A DNA stretch of 64,000 nt, taken from positions 3,269 to 67,268 of the forward strand of contig DASRKX010000004.1 of NCBI GenBank assembly GCA_035648735.1, given 5' to 3'. Within the stretch, counting starts at the first letter, position 1. The number at the start of each line of letters is the position of its first letter. Source of the DNA: REEB95 sp035648735 (GTDB lineage Bacteria; Pseudomonadota; Alphaproteobacteria; ATCC43930; CGMCC-115725). The notes beneath the pieces were generated by a model, which saw nothing but the letters and a program-made list of their open reading frames with translations, made no database searches and was not told the origin of the DNA. The position numbers and the translations under genes were made by a program. Of this stretch, positions 32,667-40,411 are shown one piece after another.

Positions 32667-35612
32667 TTACTTGGCGGTCCGCGCCAGCATGACATCCGCC
32701 ACGCCGATCGGCATGCTCGCCGTCGCCTTCTGGAACCCGCCGGTAATGTCGGGCACCGTGTCCTTGACGTAGAGTTCGAGCATCGTCGTGCTGACGTAGT
32801 CGCGGTTGCGGTAGCGCGCTTCGCCGTCGAGGCCCTCGACGACAACCTTGGTGAAGGCGCCGTTGCGCCAGATCTCGGTTTCGGCGGATTCCTCTTCGCC
32901 GCCCGACGACGCGTAGACGAAGATGCCTTTGGGCAGCTTGTTCAGGCGATTGACCATGCTGTCGACGTCCATCGACATTTGCCCGTCATGGCCGACGACA
33001 TGCGCGGCGTGACAGGTGTCGATGAACAGCATCGAATACCCCGCGATCCTCTTCAACGTCTTGAGTATCTCGTCGTAAGGCACGCTGGTGCCGGCCAAAT
33101 GGTCGACGTCGCCTTCCTGCGGCAGATAGTAATAAGTGCCGTCGCGCGCGTCGAAGCCGTGGCCGGCCAAAAACAAGATGCCGATGTCGTCGGGCCCGAC
33201 CTGCTGATCGAGCCAGGCGAAATCCTCGCGAATCTTCGCCCGCGTCGCGTCGCCGTTGGTCAGTATCCGGGGGACCACGGCGGTATAGGCCTTGCCGATC
33301 TGGCGGGTTAGGGCGTCGACGAAATCATGCGCGTCCTTGTCGGCGAATTGCAGCTTCGGCACGTCGGCATTAACGTATTGGCTGACGCCGATCGCCAGGA
33401 CATAGACCTTGTGCTGCTGCTCCGGCGTCCCGGCGCGCGGTCCCTGCCATTTCAATTCGAGCTTGGCGGGCTCGCTGGTGCCGAATTCGTTGTCCGCGTA
33501 AAGCAGCAGATCGCTGTCGCGCTGCGGCACGAGAAGATCGAGCTCGCCGGTCGCTTCGCCGTAGGCGTCGAGCGCCGGCGGCGGGAACGGCCCGAGCAGA
33601 TGCGCGTCGCTGCGCGCCCAAAGCTGCTTGATCGGCTTGCCCGACGGCGCCCGCAACCGGTAGCGGATGCGGAGCTGGATATTCTTGATCGCGGCCGAAT
33701 TCTGCGGCGCCAGGAATTCGATCACCGGCGGCAGCATCTGCGCCACGCTTTGCGTCGCCGGCGCGCGCCCGCCGTCGTTGGCCGCCGCGCGAATGCCTTT
33801 TCCTTCGTCGAGCAGCGCCAGCGTCTTGGCGACGATGTCCGGCCGCAGATACTGGTCCCCGAAGCGGCCGACCGGGAAGAAATCGCCGGCGCGGTCGTGG
33901 CCGCGATTGACCTGCCAGCCGACCAGGGAATCGCCGTCCACCGAGGCCATGTAATAGCCGGCGGGCGTCCAGGCCACCCAGCGCTGGCCGTCGGCGTGCG
34001 GAAAAAAAGCGACGAGCTCGTGACCGGTATCGAGGGCGTACCAGCGCAGCGTGCCGTCGCCGAGCGCCGCGACGGCAATGCGGTTGTCGGGCGTCGCCAC
34101 CACGCCGCGCACGTTGCCGAAGACGTCATGCGCCCAGACGATTTTGCCCTTTGCATCGTAGCGGATGAGCTGCCAGCTCGTGCCGATCAGCAGGCCCTTG
34201 CCCTCGGCCATGATGGTCATCGAGATCGCCGCATCGTGGACGCGCAGCTTGAGCGGCTGGCCGTTGAGGGTCGGCTTGTAGCCCCAGATGTAGTCGCGTA
34301 CGTCGAGCCCGGGCATTTCGCCGATCGGATGGCTCATGCGCGCGGCATCCGGGCTCGGGCCCGCCTCGAGGAGCCGCGTCGCCAGCGAGAAATGCGCGAG
34401 GCGGCGGCCCGACGGCTCGAAGGCGAACTGCACCGAGCGGCCATCCGCCGAGACCGCGAGCGCATCGCCGATATCGGAATAATCGGCGATCGCGGCGGGC
34501 CGCTCGGCGATCATCTTGTTGTCCGGGCCGATCAGCCCGATACCGCCGGAGACCGCGCTGAACAGGATGCCCTGCGGCGCGCGCTCGACGCGCATGATGC
34601 GGTTGACCGCGGGCGTGATGTCGGAGGGCCGGCCCTTGCCGCCGTCGTCCCAGCGCCGGAGGGCGAAGCGCTCGCCCTTCTGCCAGGTGCCGGCGGCGTA
34701 GAGATACTTGCCGTCCGCCGACCATGCGACCCGCCATAATGCGCCGTTGGCGACGCCGCGCAGATCAGGCCGCTCGAGCACGGCAAGGTCCGCGGCCGAG
34801 AACAAATCCACCGCCGGCGGCCAGAGCGGCTGGTCGCCTTCCGGCTCGGCATAGCCGACGGCGATCCGGCTGCCGTCGGGCGAGAACGCAACGCCATGCG
34901 GCTTGCGGCCCTCGGGCACCGGCTGCGCCTTGAGCAGATGGAAATCCTTGTCGTAGAGGCGCAGCTTGCCATCGAGGGCCGTGGTCGCCAGCCGGCCGGT
35001 TTTCGGATCGAAATCGAAGGCGACCGCGGTATCGCCGTAATCCCTGTCCTCGCGATAAAGCGAATAATCCGCGGCGCGATAGACGCGCAAGCCCTGGCCC
35101 TCTTTTTTGCGGACGCCGGCTTTCATCACAGCGACGATATACTTGCCGTCGGGCGAGAAGCCGATCTGGAAGACGCGCTGCGGCAGGTCGCAAACCGTGC
35201 GGGTGATGTCGCCGGTCGCCGCGTCGATGACATAGAAGCACCACGGGCCGTCCTCGCCGCCCCATGGCCCGGTCCAGCCCGAGGTCACCAGCCGCTTGCC
35301 GTCGGGCGAGAAGGCCACCGAATAGGCCTCGCCCTCGGTGCCCTCGCCGATCGGCAAATGGATCGTTCGCTGGAGCTCGAGCTTCGGCAGCGACCACAGG
35401 CGCACCGTCGCGTCATAGGAGGCGGTGGCGAGCTGTGCGCCGCCCGGCGCGACGGAGAAGCCCAGCACCATGCCGGTATGCGCGCCGGTCTCGATGCGCA
35501 GAATGGGCTTGTCCGAGTTTTCGGCCGCGCCGGCGCCGCCCACCGGCGCGAGGGCAAGGGCGCTGGCCAACAGGGCGAAAGACAATCGGCACAAACCGCG
35601 ATCGGGATTCAC
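32667..35612 (-). CDS. Secreted WD40 beta-propeller / caspase-like (C14) protein
   Basis: A 981-residue protein starting with GTG at 35612 (GGAG 8 bases upstream). It has a signal peptide (SFALLASALALAPVGGAGA), then WD40-like repeats spanning roughly residues 30-600 (VAFSPDGKRLVTSG, IGFSPDGKYIVAV, VAFSPDGSRIAVG). A linker of Ig-like character follows, then a C-terminal peptidase C14 domain with catalytic His818 (LAGHGFDARDG) and Cys867 (FIDTCHA). The dyad is intact. Caspase-like bacterial proteins cleave after basic or acidic residues and some act in cell death or defence. The export signal suggests a periplasmic role. Partner and substrate are unknown. Confidence 0.88.
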   Translation of the reverse strand: MNPDRGLCRLSFALLASALALAPVGGAGAAENSDKPILRIETGAHTGMVLGFSVAPGGAQLATASYDATVRLWSLPKLELQRTIHLPIGEGTEGEAYSVAFSPDGKRLVTSGWTGPWGGEDGPWCFYVIDAATGDITRTVCDLPQRVFQIGFSPDGKYIVAVMKAGVRKKEGQGLRVYRAADYSLYREDRDYGDTAVAFDFDPKTGRLATTALDGKLRLYDKDFHLLKAQPVPEGRKPHGVAFSPDGSRIAVGYAEPEGDQPLWPPAVDLFSAADLAVLERPDLRGVANGALWRVAWSADGKYLYAAGTWQKGERFALRRWDDGGKGRPSDITPAVNRIMRVERAPQGILFSAVSGGIGLIGPDNKMIAERPAAIADYSDIGDALAVSADGRSVQFAFEPSGRRLAHFSLATRLLEAGPSPDAARMSHPIGEMPGLDVRDYIWGYKPTLNGQPLKLRVHDAAISMTIMAEGKGLLIGTSWQLIRYDAKGKIVWAHDVFGNVRGVVATPDNRIAVAALGDGTLRWYALDTGHELVAFFPHADGQRWVAWTPAGYYMASVDGDSLVGWQVNRGHDRAGDFFPVGRFGDQYLRPDIVAKTLALLDEGKGIRAAANDGGRAPATQSVAQMLPPVIEFLAPQNSAAIKNIQLRIRYRLRAPSGKPIKQLWARSDAHLLGPFPPPALDAYGEATGELDLLVPQRDSDLLLYADNEFGTSEPAKLELKWQGPRAGTPEQQHKVYVLAIGVSQYVNADVPKLQFADKDAHDFVDALTRQIGKAYTAVVPRILTNGDATRAKIREDFAWLDQQVGPDDIGILFLAGHGFDARDGTYYYLPQEGDVDHLAGTSVPYDEILKTLKRIAGYSMLFIDTCHAAHVVGHDGQMSMDVDSMVNRLNKLPKGIFVYASSGGEEESAETEIWRNGAFTKVVVEGLDGEARYRNRDYVSTTMLELYVKDTVPDITGGFQKATASMPIGVADVMLARTAK

Positions 35613-35681
35613 GGCGTCTCCATGGCCCTGTGAGGAGGTCGGGCGGAGTATAGGAAGCGGTCGTCGGCACCGCAATCCGGC

Positions 35682-37478
35682 CTAGCTCGAAGCACCGCCG
35701 CAGGCAAGCCGCCGGTGCACGGTGAATTCGGATCCGCCCGGCACCGGGCTGGGGACCGGCCGGCGCGAGATCGAGACCTCGACCGCGGCGATCGGCGCCG
35801 CGCGCCTTCCGGCGACGCGGCACAAATAGTCGTCGAGCGCCGCCCAGTCGGCATCCGAGAACTGGTCGAAGCGGCTGAAATACTGGCGCCAATAGAGGCG
35901 GTTGAATTGCACGGCGCCGTCGGCGTTCGCGGCCGCAAACGGCCAGTCGACGGCGATCGCCGCGTCGCTGTCGCGGCGCGCGGCGCGGAAGCGGTACGTC
36001 CACTGCCAATGCGTCGGCACCGGCGCGAAGAGCGCCCAAGCCTGGCGAATTTGCAGCACCGCGAAAAACTCGTCGATGCCGCTCCGCACGCCGCGATACG
36101 CCGCGGAATGGATCTCCTGGCGCGGCCGGTCGATCGCCCATTGGTCGAGGCTGATCACGTTGCACAGCAGCGCCAGCGCCGCCAGGATGCCGTTGAGCGC
36201 GAGTGCATGGCGCCCGGGCGGGCGGTCGCTGCGGAAGGGCAGCACGCGGCGCGTCACGGCGCCGAGCGTCCGACGACGCTCGCCGATGAAATCGTAAAGT
36301 TGCGCCATCGGTCGGCGCAAAGCGGGAAGGTCGGAGATATATCCGAGCGGCGCGAGCAGCGGGTTCTGCCGCAGCACATACGCCACGGCGCGCCATTTCA
36401 GGCGCGGCTTGCCCTCGGGGTCGATCACGACCCAGGAGCCGTGCTCCGTCAGCAAGCGGAACGCCGCCGGATCGGCCGAAGCCGGCAGCACGGCCACCGT
36501 CGGCGACAGCAGGAATTCGCGCAGCAGCAGCGAGACCTTCTCGCAGAAGCCGCAATCGGGCTCGTAATAAATCTTGATGCGGCCCAGCCGCTCGCGCCGG
36601 CGATGCAGCAGCCGGTCGAACCAGCGGTCCGGCACCAGCAGCAGCAGCATGATGAGGCACAGATAAGGAAAGCCGCCGATCTTGAGAAAAACGATGAACG
36701 AGACATGCATCGCCACCGACCCGACGATGGCGATGGCGCGGGTCAGCTCATTCCGCCACGGGCTGTAGATCAGGTAGGAAAAGGCGAGCTGGAACGCGAC
36801 CACAAGGTAGCCGGTGGCGCTAAGCAGGCCCGGCGCGCGGTCGGCGAGGAGCAATCCAAGCGGCGTGCCGGCGTAAAGATTGTCAGGCAGCGTCCAGGCA
36901 AGCGCGTAGCCCTGCCGCCACGGCGCGCCCTCGAGCTTGAACAGCGCCGAGAAGAAATAGAGCGAGGCGATCTGCAGGCGCAGAGCGATGAAGGGCAGCG
37001 CGGGCCAGGGGCGGCGGCGCGGCTGCTTGTCGAGCGCGGCATCGACGCTCCAGTACCGGTTGATCGGCAGGAACAGAGACCAGAGCAACAGCAGGCGCGC
37101 GAGAATCTCGGCGCCCGAGACGAGATAGGGATTCCGCCAGAAGAGGTAGCCGTCGAGGACGAGGGCGATGGCGCAGGCCCAACGCGTGCGAAAGCCGATG
37201 GCGAGCGCGACCAGGCTCAACGGATAGGCGACCGGGACGATCGCCGAAAGGCCCGTGCTGTCCACCAGCCGGAGCAGGGGCATCAGGCTGCCAACGCCGG
37301 CGATGCTGGTGTCGAAAGCCAGCGTTTGGAGCGGCATGATGCCCAAGGCGGCATAGAAATCGTCGTAGAACGGCAATGCGCCCGCGAACTGCGCCAGCAG
37401 ATAGAGCGCGAACAGAACCCGGAATGCGCTCAGCGATTGGAAATTGGGCGAATACTCGAATTGGCTGAGCTTGAGCAT
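35682..37478 (-). CDS. HTTM-domain membrane protein fused to DCC (DUF393) thiol oxidoreductase-like domain
   Basis: A 598-residue protein. The N-terminal half (about 10-300) has several membrane segments and the HTTM pattern (FRVLFALYLLAQF, PINRYWSVDAALD, LQIASLYFFSALFKLEG, WRQGYA) related to vitamin K-dependent gamma-carboxylase. A DCC domain follows (about 305-410) with the CxxC motif EPDCGFCEKVS. The C-terminal part contains one more membrane segment and a soluble region with FAPVPTHWQW. The function is not established; redox chemistry on a membrane or exported substrate is inferred. It ends 69 bases before the caspase gene in the same direction, and is divergent from a tiny exported peptide gene. 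Confidence 0.8.
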   Translation of the reverse strand: MLKLSQFEYSPNFQSLSAFRVLFALYLLAQFAGALPFYDDFYAALGIMPLQTLAFDTSIAGVGSLMPLLRLVDSTGLSAIVPVAYPLSLVALAIGFRTRWACAIALVLDGYLFWRNPYLVSGAEILARLLLLWSLFLPINRYWSVDAALDKQPRRRPWPALPFIALRLQIASLYFFSALFKLEGAPWRQGYALAWTLPDNLYAGTPLGLLLADRAPGLLSATGYLVVAFQLAFSYLIYSPWRNELTRAIAIVGSVAMHVSFIVFLKIGGFPYLCLIMLLLLVPDRWFDRLLHRRRERLGRIKIYYEPDCGFCEKVSLLLREFLLSPTVAVLPASADPAAFRLLTEHGSWVVIDPEGKPRLKWRAVAYVLRQNPLLAPLGYISDLPALRRPMAQLYDFIGERRRTLGAVTRRVLPFRSDRPPGRHALALNGILAALALLCNVISLDQWAIDRPRQEIHSAAYRGVRSGIDEFFAVLQIRQAWALFAPVPTHWQWTYRFRAARRDSDAAIAVDWPFAAANADGAVQFNRLYWRQYFSRFDQFSDADWAALDDYLCRVAGRRAAPIAAVEVSISRRPVPSPVPGGSEFTVHRRLACGGASS

Positions 37479-37634
37479 CGCGGGTCGATTTCCGTGAGGG
37501 GCCAGGAGGGGAACAGTAGGCCTCGACTATCCAATCGGCGGGGGATGTGGACCGATGTGGCCCCCTATGGTACCAAGGCGGCCTTATTCCGTATCTGCCG
37601 TCGCTATCCTACGCAAGCCTTTGGAGGGGAGACC

Positions 37635-37778
37635 ATGTCGACCAAACGGTTATACGCAATGCTGCTCGCGGTGGGCATTCTCACCGCGTCGGCCGTTACG
37701 CTCCTGTCGGTGACGGTTGGTCCGTCCTACGCCGGAGACGGCCCGAATACATCGTCGGGCTGTACCAACAGCAACTGA
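37635..37778 (+). CDS. Small exported peptide, 47 residues
   Basis: A 47-residue open frame with a very strong ribosome-binding site (GGAGGGGAG) 4-12 bases before the ATG. It has a basic start (MSTKR), a hydrophobic core (about 6-28) and a likely cleavage site after PSYA. That would leave a mature peptide of about 14 residues, GDGPNTSSGCTNSN, containing a single cysteine. A good hairpin terminator follows at 37828. It is divergent from the HTTM-DCC gene. The function is unknown; I do not recognise a family. The RBS, signal peptide and terminator make it a credible gene. Confidence 0.65.
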   Translation: MSTKRLYAMLLAVGILTASAVTLLSVTVGPSYAGDGPNTSSGCTNSN

Positions 37779-37827
37779 GCCTTCGCCCGGGCCATCCGAG
37801 CGAATTTCGATTTCATGGCATGCGCGG

Positions 37828-37853
37828 CGCGCCGGCGAATAGCCGGCGCGTTT
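37828..37853 (+). terminator. Rho-independent terminator after the 47-residue peptide gene
   Basis: A perfect 9-bp stem CGCGCCGGC (37828-37836) / GCCGGCGCG (37842-37850) with a GAATA loop is followed by TTT. The U-run is short, so efficiency is uncertain. Confidence 0.65.
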
Positions 37854-37874
37854 CGCGTTTCGCGTTTCGCGTTT
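37847..37874. repeat. Four tandem copies of a 7-bp unit CGCGTTT
   Basis: CGCGTTT is repeated four times without interruption, beginning in the right arm of the terminator stem. It lies between the peptide gene and the convergent TAXI gene. It is a simple repeat prone to copy-number change, and the extra TTT groups could extend termination in both directions. Confidence 0.9.
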
Positions 37875-37894
37875 GCGCGCGCGGGTCAGCGACC

Positions 37895-39019
37895 CTAGCG
37901 GCTTTTATCCTTCGGGAGTTTGCCGGCCTCGCGGTACCAGCGCGCGGCGCCGGGGTGGAGCGGCACGTCGCTCATGCCGGCGAGGGCAGTGGTCAGCAGG
38001 ATACGCCGGCCCGCGGGATGGCCGCCGTCGAGCAGCCGCCGCGTCGCCTCCTGCCAGAGCGCGCCGGTGAGGGCGTAGACCAAATCGTCCGGCACCTGCG
38101 CGCCGACCAGCCAGAGCGCCGTCAGGCTGACCGACGGCGTCGCGGCGTCGATGCCGGGATATGTCGCCCGCGGAATCTCCGAGGATATGAAGAACGAGAA
38201 CCGGCTCTGCAGCCGTTTGACGACACGCTCCGGCAGCGGCACCAGTTGCACCTTGGTCGTCGAGGCGAGATCCATCAGCGCCGGCACCGGATAGCCGCCG
38301 ACGATGAAGAGGGCGTCGAGCTTGCCGGCGGCCATCGCCGCGGCGGCCTGGGCCAGACTCTGATATTCGGCCTTGACGTCGCATTCGCTCAAGCCGACCG
38401 CCGCGAGCACCAGACGCGCATCGGCCAGCGTGCCCGACCCGACCTCGCCCATGCCGACGCGCAAGCCGCGCAGATCGGCGAGGCGATGGATGCGCAGCTC
38501 GGCGCGCGCCACGACATGAAGATGCTCGGGGAACAGTGCCGCGATGACGCGCAAATTCTTGAGCGGGCCGCGCGCGCTCAGCGCCGGCGCGGCGGATGCC
38601 AACTCGCGCCGCGCGCAGGGCGGTGCCGCCGGCGGGTTGCCGTCGAAGGCCCAATGCGCGATGTCATTCTGCACCAGCGCGGATTCGAGCTGGCCGTTCG
38701 CCACCAGCACCGCATTGTCGAGCGAACCTTGGGTTGCTTGCGCCACCGCGACCAGCCCGGGCACGCCGCAGCTTCCGCCGCGGTCGCAATCGCGCGCGCC
38801 CGGCGGCTTGGAGATGATGTTGGCGAGCACGCCGCCGATCTGGAAATAGGTGCCGGTGGGCGAGGCGGTGCCGATGCGGAAATAGCGCAGCTCCTCGGCG
38901 GCGCGGGGCACCAGCGGCAGAACGAGAAGCGTTGCCGCCGCCAACCCGGCAAGCAAGGCGGCGCGCCGGGCCCGGCCCCGGCATCTCCCGGGACGGCGGG
39001 ACGGCGCGCGCTGCTCCAT
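37895..39019 (-). CDS. TAXI-family TRAP transporter solute-binding protein
   Basis: A 374-residue exported protein. An arginine-rich start and hydrophobic core (about 20-40) form the signal, followed by the TAXI fold: FRIGTASPTGTYFQIGGVLANIIS, NGQLESALVQNDIAHWAF, LRGLRVGMGEVGSGT, GYPVPAL and VSLTALWLVGAQVP. TAXI proteins deliver organic acids or amino acids such as glutamate to a fused DctQM permease. No TRAP permease gene is adjacent. A DCDRGGSCGVPGL insertion after IIS matches other alphaproteobacterial members with the serum-resistance-like pattern. The ligand is unknown. Confidence 0.87.
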   Translation of the reverse strand: MEQRAPSRRPGRCRGRARRAALLAGLAAATLLVLPLVPRAAEELRYFRIGTASPTGTYFQIGGVLANIISKPPGARDCDRGGSCGVPGLVAVAQATQGSLDNAVLVANGQLESALVQNDIAHWAFDGNPPAAPPCARRELASAAPALSARGPLKNLRVIAALFPEHLHVVARAELRIHRLADLRGLRVGMGEVGSGTLADARLVLAAVGLSECDVKAEYQSLAQAAAAMAAGKLDALFIVGGYPVPALMDLASTTKVQLVPLPERVVKRLQSRFSFFISSEIPRATYPGIDAATPSVSLTALWLVGAQVPDDLVYALTGALWQEATRRLLDGGHPAGRRILLTTALAGMSDVPLHPGAARWYREAGKLPKDKSR

Positions 39020-39118
39020 CGGAGGCCTCTTTCGTCGACGCTCGCGCTTATCCTACGACGGCGAGGGATGGCGTCAATCGCGGCGCGAAGCATTCACCGC
39101 GTCGGGCTGGGTCGACAA

Positions 39119-39433
39119 TCAGTGACGGTGGAAGCCCCCGCCGCCCTCGTCATGTCCGCGATCTCCGCCCCGGCCGCCGAAACCGAAGCTCAGGCCGAAA
39201 TCATAGACCGGCGGCGCGTAATAGGCCGGCGGCGCGTAATAGGCCGGCGGGGGCGGTCCATATAAATATCCATAGCCGGGACTGCTGGGCACGCAGCCGT
39301 AGCCGGGCGCGTAGTAATAGCCGTAGCCGCAACCGTAGTAGGCCTGCGCCGACGTCGGCCCTGCCGCACCGAGCGCGCCGAGCGCGATCCCAACGGCGCT
39401 GGCCACCGCCAACGCCCATTTCCTGCTTTTCAT
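39119..39433 (-). CDS. Small secreted Gly/Tyr/Pro-rich protein
   Basis: A 104-residue protein beginning MKSRKW with a signal peptide ending near TSAQA. The mature part is rich in Tyr, Gly and Pro (YYGCGYGYYYAPGYGC, then PPAYYAPPAYYAPP) and ends with a Gly-rich, His-containing tail (GGGGFHRH). An AAGGAG site lies 8 bases before the ATG. Similar low-complexity exported proteins are frequent in alphaproteobacteria, without a known role. Two cysteines and many tyrosines could crosslink. The terminal histidines could bind metal. Confidence 0.72.
   Translation of the reverse strand: MKSRKWALAVASAVGIALGALGAAGPTSAQAYYGCGYGYYYAPGYGCVPSSPGYGYLYGPPPPAYYAPPAYYAPPVYDFGLSFGFGGRGGDRGHDEGGGGFHRH
39208..39250. 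repeat. 18-bp tandem repeat inside the Gly/Tyr-rich gene
   Basis: Two identical 18-bp copies (39208-39225 and 39226-39243) plus 7 bases of a third encode the repeated PPAYYA element. In-frame expansion would lengthen the low-complexity region. Confidence 0.85.
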
Positions 39434-39511
39434 CGCTAAGCTCCTTTTTTGCTGCAAAACCGCTGAAAATCTAACGGCCGCTGGGAGCGCCGGTTCCCCC
39501 TAGGATCCCGT

Positions 39512-39537
39512 GGAATGCATGCGGCATGCCCTATTCC
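39512..39537. other. Nested inverted repeat (possible cruciform or hairpin)
   Basis: GGAAT (39512-39516) pairs with ATTCC (39533-39537), enclosing GCATGC-G-GCATGC. It lies in the gap between the Gly/Tyr-rich gene and the divergent 90-residue gene. It may be an operator; no T-run follows, so a terminator is unlikely. Confidence 0.35.
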
Positions 39538-39564
39538 CGCCACACGGCCATGGCACGATAAACG

Positions 39565-39837
39565 ATGCAAAAAAAGCCGACGGAAACCAAGCTGCATCCG
39601 CATGCCGAGGCGACCTTTCGCGTGGTGCCGCTCAAGGATCAAGCCGCGTTCGGCGTCGAGGTGACGATCCCGGAAACCTTTCCAACAACGATCACCAGCT
39701 TCGCGACCGCGGCAGACGCCGAGGCGTGGATCGCCGCCCACAAGCTCCGCATCGCCGAAGGACCGCCGGCGACGCGGTGGCGCCGGAGCCCGCGCGCCTT
39801 CGCGCGCGTACCGGCTGTGCGTTCGTCCGACGGTTAA
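39565..39837 (+). CDS. Small hypothetical protein, 90 residues
   Basis: A 90-residue cytoplasmic protein without signal or membrane segment. The central part FGVEVTIPETFPTTITSFATAADAEAWIAAHK looks like a compact beta-alpha fold, with codon use like its neighbours. The C-terminus is basic (TRWRRSPRAFARVPAVRS). I do not recognise a named family. It ends 16 bases before the BON lipoprotein gene and probably shares its transcript. The ribosome-binding site is weak. Confidence 0.55.
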   Translation: MQKKPTETKLHPHAEATFRVVPLKDQAAFGVEVTIPETFPTTITSFATAADAEAWIAAHKLRIAEGPPATRWRRSPRAFARVPAVRSSDG

Positions 39838-39853
39838 AATAAGGGAGTTGCCG

Positions 39854-40177
39854 ATGCCTCGGGTACCAAGCTTTGCCACCATCGCCGTGGCGCTTGCGCT
39901 GGGCCTGCCGCTCGTTTCCTGCGCCGCCGTGCAGGGGCGCGAGACCGCCGGCCAATACGCCGGGGATGCGGACGTCACCACACGGGTCAAGGCCGAGATC
40001 GTCAAGGCGCAATCGCTCAAGGGCTTCGAAATCCATGTCGAGACCATGCAAGGCACGGTGCAGCTGAGCGGCTTCGTCGATACGCGAGCCCAGAAGGATC
40101 AGGCCGGCCAGATCGCGCAAGGCGTGGAAGGTGTCACTGCCGTCCGCGACAACATCCTGGTCAAAGGCGGCCAATAG
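39854..40177 (+). CDS. BON-domain lipoprotein (OsmY-like)
   Basis: A 107-residue protein with a lipoprotein signal (LPLVSCAA, cysteine at about 25) and one BON domain (about 40-105: DADVTTRVKAEIVKAQSLKGFEIHVETMQGTVQLSGFV). BON domains bind phospholipid or support envelope integrity during osmotic stress. The ATG at 39854 has an AAGGGAG site 6 bases upstream; the TTG two codons earlier is rejected. A CCGCCT/AGGCGG hairpin at 40208-40225 follows without a T-run. Confidence 0.88.
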   Translation: MPRVPSFATIAVALALGLPLVSCAAVQGRETAGQYAGDADVTTRVKAEIVKAQSLKGFEIHVETMQGTVQLSGFVDTRAQKDQAGQIAQGVEGVTAVRDNILVKGGQ

Positions 40178-40231
40178 GCCGCCCGCGCCGGGGACTGTCG
40201 CGCGAGGCCGCCTATAAAGAGGCGGTAGGAC

Positions 40232-40260
40232 TTGCCAATTCCTGCCTCTTCCCCTATCTA
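40232..40260 (+). promoter_or_regulatory. Sigma70-type promoter for rpsB-tsf
   Basis: TTGCCA (40232-40237) is followed after 17 bases by TATCTA (40255-40260). Transcription would begin near 40267 and give a leader of about 145 bases before rpsB. Confidence 0.5.
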
Positions 40261-40266
40261 AAGGCC

Positions 40267-40411
40267 TCGTTTCAACCAATCCTCACGCGGGGATTGCGGC
40301 TGTTCCGCCGGCATTGCGGGGCGGCCGTTCCGGTGTTGGGCGCGCCTTTATCTTTAGGCTCGCCCGATGATCTCGCCCCGCGGCGGTCCAACCGGAGAAA
40401 AGGTGCCATCG
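40267..40411 (+). promoter_or_regulatory. Structured leader of rpsB (possible S2 autoregulatory RNA)
   Basis: The leader contains three good hairpins: CAATCC/GGATTG near 40278, CCGCC/GGCGG near 40307, and GGGCG-CCT/AGG-CGCCC around 40338-40365. The last stands just upstream of the rpsB start region. Ribosomal protein S2 represses rpsB-tsf through leader RNA in other bacteria, so a similar element is plausible here. No exact Rfam motif was recognised. Confidence 0.35.

Noticed and set aside
33327..34739. 470-codon frame antisense to the WD40-caspase gene
   Set aside because: Arg/Ala-rich translation typical of GC-rich shadows; the opposite strand has complete WD40 and caspase domains.
35715..37634. 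Long plus-strand frame running into the 47-residue peptide
   Set aside because: It is antisense to the HTTM-DCC gene. Only the last 47 codons have a ribosome-binding site and signal peptide.
37847..37874. Tandem 7-mers considered as a CRISPR or iteron array
   Set aside because: Units are contiguous with no spacers, only four copies, and no cas or rep genes are nearby.
40208..40225. Terminator after the BON gene
   Set aside because: The hairpin CCGCCT/AGGCGG has no following T-run, so it was not listed as a terminator.
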